Assembly: GCA_030146905.1 (NCBI GenBank)
Contig: JASLAV010000344.1
Coordinates: 1 to 17,715, forward strand
Length of the DNA: 17,715 bases
Direction of reading: 5' to 3'
DNA from: Lentzea sp.
GTDB lineage: Bacteria; Actinomycetota; Actinomycetes; Mycobacteriales; Pseudonocardiaceae
Shown here: in pieces, positions 15,273 through 17,715 of the stretch
How positions within the stretch are numbered: the first letter of the stretch is position 1
Layout: every line of letters starts with the position of its first letter
Notes under the pieces: model-generated
Seen by the model: only the letters and a program-made list of their open reading frames with translations
Databases searched by the model: none
Told to the model about the DNA's origin: nothing
Program-made: the position numbers and the translations under genes

Positions 15273-15351
15273 CGCCACCCTCCCAGCGAACACGACCGCG
15301 GCGTTCGGCGCACCACCTCACGGGTGTCACTCGGCCGGGTGCACCTGACGC

Positions 15352-15378
15352 CGGGACGGGGGATCGCACGCCGTCCCG
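15352..15378. promoter_or_regulatory. Inverted repeat upstream of the lysyl-oxidase-like gene, with adjacent -10
   Basis: CGGGACGG (15352-15359) and CCGTCCCG (15371-15378) form a perfect 8-bp inverted repeat with an 11-base spacer. It sits where the -35 region should be for a -10-like TAGCGT at 15382-15387. That -10 would start transcription one or two bases before ATG 15396, so the message may be almost leaderless. An operator for an unknown regulator (possibly copper-related, as the product is a copper enzyme) is possible but not shown. Confidence 0.4.
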
Positions 15379-15395
15379 CATTAGCGTTGTGCGCC

Positions 15396-16490
15396 ATGGG
15401 GATCAGCAGGGTGTTGAGTGCGGCGGGCTCGGTGCTGGTGGTCGTCGCGGCGCTGGTCCCGCCCGCGCGGGCGGCGGAGCAGCCGTTGCTGCCCGACCTG
15501 CGGCAGGCACCGGTCGGGTGTCCCGGCGGCTACGGCGGTGATCCCGCGCTGTGCCGCGACTGGGACGTCTGCATGGTCACCGATCCCAAGGACCCCAGCG
15601 GCGACTGCGTGACCTCCGGTGTCATCAGGTCGGTCCGGCTGCGGTTCACCACGGCGGAGGACAACGTCGGCGCGGGCCCGCTGCTGATCTACGGCCGCCG
15701 TTCCCGATCGAGCGCCGAGATGGAGGTGCGCCAGGGCTTCCAGTCGAGCAGGGGCGCGCCGATCCCCGCCTCTTTCGACGACGCCTCGCGCGCCACCACC
15801 ACCTCGATGTACTACGAACCGGCCAAGTCGCACCGGCACTGGCACCTGATGAACTTCGCGCGGATGCAGCTGCGCACGCCCGGCGGCGAGACGGTGGTCG
15901 CCGACCGCAAGAACGGGTTCTGCCTCGGCGACCGCTACCGCACGGCCGACGCGGGAGCCCTGCCCGGTGCGACGCGCGACCCCGCCAGCCCGGAGGGGCA
16001 GCTCGCGCAACGGCTGGAGCAGAACCGGTGCGGCTACCGCGATCCCGGCGCCACCGAGATGTTCGAGGGCATCTCCGTCGGCAGCGGCGACGACTACCGC
16101 TACGAGGTCGACTTCCAGTGGCTCGACCTCACCGGCGTCGCGTCCGGCACCTACGACGTGGTCAACACGGTGAACTCGGACCGCACGCTCCTGGAATCGA
16201 GCTACGACAACAACTCGTCGTCGATCTCGATCTCCGTCCAGTGGCCGGGCGGTGCCTCCCGCGCGCCGTCCGTGATCACCGAGGCGCCCTCCGTGACGCT
16301 GCTCCGCAGCTGTCCGGGGCAGGAACGCTGCTCGGGACAGCTCACGACCGGCAGGGCCGCGTCCGGCCGCGTGCAGGGCCCGATCCCGGTCACGCCCCGG
16401 TGCGGATCGTCGGCTCCGGAACAGCGGAACGCGCGCTGCTGCTGTGGAGACGACTCGCCCGCGGCGGTGCGGGAAACAACGGCCCCGTAG
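15396..16490 (+). CDS. Secreted lysyl-oxidase-like copper amine oxidase
   Basis: A 364-residue exported protein. ATG 15396 starts a clear signal peptide (MGISRVLSAAGSVLVVVAAL, cleavage near ARA-A, residue 26). The lysyl oxidase copper motif is HRHWHLMNF with His146, His148 and His150. Next is RKNGFCLGDR (171-180), matching the vertebrate K-x-x-F-C-L segment, so Lys172 is the likely lysine of the lysine tyrosylquinone cofactor. GISVGSGDDYRYEVDFQWLDL follows, where Tyr234 aligns with the quinone-forming Tyr, then SGTYDVVNTVNSD and ESSYDNNSSS, which match the end of the LOX catalytic domain. Such enzymes oxidise primary amines or protein lysine side chains outside the cell. The residues after about 325 are Cys/Ser-rich (RCCCGDDSP) with less typical codons and match nothing I know. 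It lies divergent from the methyltransferase and convergent on the BMP gene. Confidence 0.85.
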   Translation: MGISRVLSAAGSVLVVVAALVPPARAAEQPLLPDLRQAPVGCPGGYGGDPALCRDWDVCMVTDPKDPSGDCVTSGVIRSVRLRFTTAEDNVGAGPLLIYGRRSRSSAEMEVRQGFQSSRGAPIPASFDDASRATTTSMYYEPAKSHRHWHLMNFARMQLRTPGGETVVADRKNGFCLGDRYRTADAGALPGATRDPASPEGQLAQRLEQNRCGYRDPGATEMFEGISVGSGDDYRYEVDFQWLDLTGVASGTYDVVNTVNSDRTLLESSYDNNSSSISISVQWPGGASRAPSVITEAPSVTLLRSCPGQERCSGQLTTGRAASGRVQGPIPVTPRCGSSAPEQRNARCCCGDDSPAAVRETTAP

Positions 16491-16525
16491 CGGGCCACAG
16501 CGCGGAGGACATGGCTCGGAGGTCC

Positions 16526-16558
16526 GCGTGACCGGGCCCGACGACTGCCCGGTCACGC
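16526..16558. terminator. Bidirectional terminator hairpin
   Basis: A perfect 12-bp stem: GCGTGACCGGGC (16526-16537) with GCCCGGTCACGC (16547-16558) around a 9-base loop. It lies between the converging stops at 16490 and 16569, so it can end both transcripts. No U-tract is present. Confidence 0.85.
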
Positions 16559-16568
16559 TCGTGAACGG

Positions 16569-17714
16569 CTACGGCTTGTCGGAGACCTTGATCTTGCCCT
16601 CGATGATCTGGGCCTTGTAGCCCTCGAGGATGCCCTGCAGCTTCGCGTCCACCTTGCCGCCGGACGCCGCGTAGCCGACGCCGTCCACCTTCAGGTCGAA
16701 CACCTTCGGCAGCGAGGCGAGGTCGTTCTTCGCGGCGGCGCGGAAGAAGTCGTACACGGCGACGTCGACGCGCTTGAGGCTCGACGCGACGATGACGTCC
16801 TTGTTGGCCGCGACCGCCGGCTGGTTGTACTGGTCGGCGTCGCAGCCGATCGCCAGCACGCCCGCCTGCTTCACCGCGGCGAACACGCCGAGGCCGGACG
16901 CGCCCGCGGCCGGGTAGACGACGTCCGCGCCCTGGTCGATCAGGCCCTTCGCGGCCTCCTGGCCCTTCGGCGGGTCCTGGAAGCCGGTGAAGTCGCCGGC
17001 GGGGGTGATGTACTTCTTGGCGAACTTGACCTGCGGCGCCGCGGTCTTCGCGCCCTGGACGTAGCCCGCCTCGAACTTCTGGATCAGCGGGATGTCCACG
17101 CCGCCGATGAAGCCGACGTGGCAGTTCTTGCTCTGGTACGCGGCGACGACGCCGGCGAGGAAGGAGCCCTCCTGCTCGGCGAACACCAGGGGCGTCACGT
17201 TGGGCGCGCCCTCGACCGCCGAGTCGACCAGGCCGAACTCGACGCCGGGGAACTGCGGCGCCACGACCTTCATCGCCTCGGTGTAGGCGAAGCCGACGCC
17301 GACGATCGGGTTGAAGCCCTCGGACGCGAGCTGGCGCAGGCGCGTCTGCTTCGCGGTCTCGTCCTCGTTCGGCGCGGCGGAGACCTCGCGGCTGTTCTCC
17401 TTCTTGACGCCCAAGTCCTTGCTGGCGCGGTCGAACCCGGCGGCGGCGAGGTCGTTGAACGACGCGTCACCCCTGCCGCCGATGTCGTAGGCCAGACCGA
17501 TCTTCAGCGCGCTGCCGTCGACCTTGTCACCGGCGGCGGCGCTGGTGCTCGACGTGGCGGGCGCACTCGGCGGTGCCGAGAACTCGCACCCGCCACCGGC
17601 GGCCGTGGTCGACCCGGTGGTGCCGCCACCGGAGTCCTTGGCACAGGCGCTCACCACCATGAGGCTGGTCAACGCGATCGCGGCAACAGCGGTGCCACGC
17701 ATACGACGGCGCAC
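16569..17714 (-). CDS. BMP family ABC transporter substrate-binding lipoprotein (PnrA/Med-like)
   Basis: A 381-residue (GTG 17714) or 377-residue (ATG 17702) lipoprotein; the window ends one base beyond the first codon, so upstream signals and even a longer start cannot be judged. The signal peptide MRGTAVAAIALTSLMVV leads to lipobox VSAC, with the lipid-bearing Cys at residue 24 of the longer form, then a Ser/Thr/Gly/Ala linker to about residue 65. The periplasmic-binding-type domain has family landmarks: KIGLAYDIGGRGDASFNDLAAAG, IVGVGFAYTEAMKVVAPQFP, FAEQEGSFLAGVVAAYQSK, VGFIGGVDIPLIQKFEAGYVQG, DQGADVVYPAAGASGLG and IGCDADQY (the longest of these about 23 residues, at 71-93). Characterised BMP proteins bind purine or other nucleosides for import. 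The partner ATPase and permease genes are not in this window and, if linked, would lie upstream, beyond its right edge. Confidence 0.9.
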   Translation of the reverse strand: MRRRMRGTAVAAIALTSLMVVSACAKDSGGGTTGSTTAAGGGCEFSAPPSAPATSSTSAAAGDKVDGSALKIGLAYDIGGRGDASFNDLAAAGFDRASKDLGVKKENSREVSAAPNEDETAKQTRLRQLASEGFNPIVGVGFAYTEAMKVVAPQFPGVEFGLVDSAVEGAPNVTPLVFAEQEGSFLAGVVAAYQSKNCHVGFIGGVDIPLIQKFEAGYVQGAKTAAPQVKFAKKYITPAGDFTGFQDPPKGQEAAKGLIDQGADVVYPAAGASGLGVFAAVKQAGVLAIGCDADQYNQPAVAANKDVIVASSLKRVDVAVYDFFRAAAKNDLASLPKVFDLKVDGVGYAASGGKVDAKLQGILEGYKAQIIEGKIKVSDKP

Positions 17715-17715
17715 G

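Noticed and set aside
16370..16531. Frameshift near the end of the lysyl-oxidase-like gene
   Set aside because: The odd Cys-rich tail prompted a check of the other frame, which reads on to 16531, but that frame's product is not recognisable either and the catalytic domain is already complete, so no frameshift can be supported.

Overview
The window is high-GC DNA with strong G/C third-position codon bias, frequent GTG starts, Tat- and lipobox-type export signals, several apparently leaderless genes, and a sugar ABC operon without its own ATPase. Together these point to a filamentous actinomycete. A Pseudonocardiaceae-type genome (Lentzea, Saccharothrix or Amycolatopsis relatives) is a reasonable guess from gene content, but it is an inference, not something read directly.

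Layout. (1) Positions 2-3578: the 3' end of a GT1/MGT-type glycosyltransferase, then a large secreted multidomain protein (MGH1-type glycosidase core, discoidin domain, NEW3-like domain, C-terminal beta-rich domain). (2) Positions 3631-10707: a carbohydrate-utilisation block. A secreted GH114 protein (endo-polygalactosaminidase family) on the minus strand is divergent from a plus-strand operon. The operon encodes a lipoprotein sugar-binding protein, two ABC permeases, a GlmS-like SIS-domain sugar-phosphate isomerase/deaminase and an NAD-dependent GH4 glycosidase, and is followed by a DeoR/AgaR-type regulator with its own promoter. (3) Positions 10889-12848: a PhzF-family isomerase/epimerase (minus) divergent from an HD-domain protein with an N-terminal three-helix-type domain. 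(4) Positions 12901-14656: a five-TM membrane protein whose extracytoplasmic part looks internally duplicated, then a small DUF1232/YkvA membrane protein. (5) Positions 14637-17714: a class I methyltransferase (minus), a secreted lysyl-oxidase-like copper protein (plus) and a BMP-family substrate-binding lipoprotein (minus) that runs to the window edge.

The most interesting unit is region 2. GH114 would cut alpha-1,4-galactosamine-rich polymers outside the cell, and the ABC proteins would import the oligosaccharides, presumably energised by a shared MsiK-like ATPase encoded elsewhere. GH4 would cleave alpha-glycosides in the cytoplasm, the SIS protein would act on an amino-sugar phosphate, and a DeoR-family repressor (the family of AgaR, which controls GalN/GalNAc genes in enterobacteria) would control it. 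This galactosaminoglycan-utilisation model is inference; a plain alpha-galactoside (melibiose-like) pathway is the main alternative. The divergent intergenic region carries three copies of the heptamer TGAGCGA placed around both candidate promoters. The regulator's promoter carries four TAGTG half-sites.

The two convergent pairs with a real gap, 573/3631 and 15396/16569, are separated by strong perfect or near-perfect hairpins. Three genes (9949, 11725, 12066) share the same TANNNT-N6-start layout expected of leaderless transcripts. I see no tRNA, rRNA, CRISPR array, insertion sequence or prophage gene.
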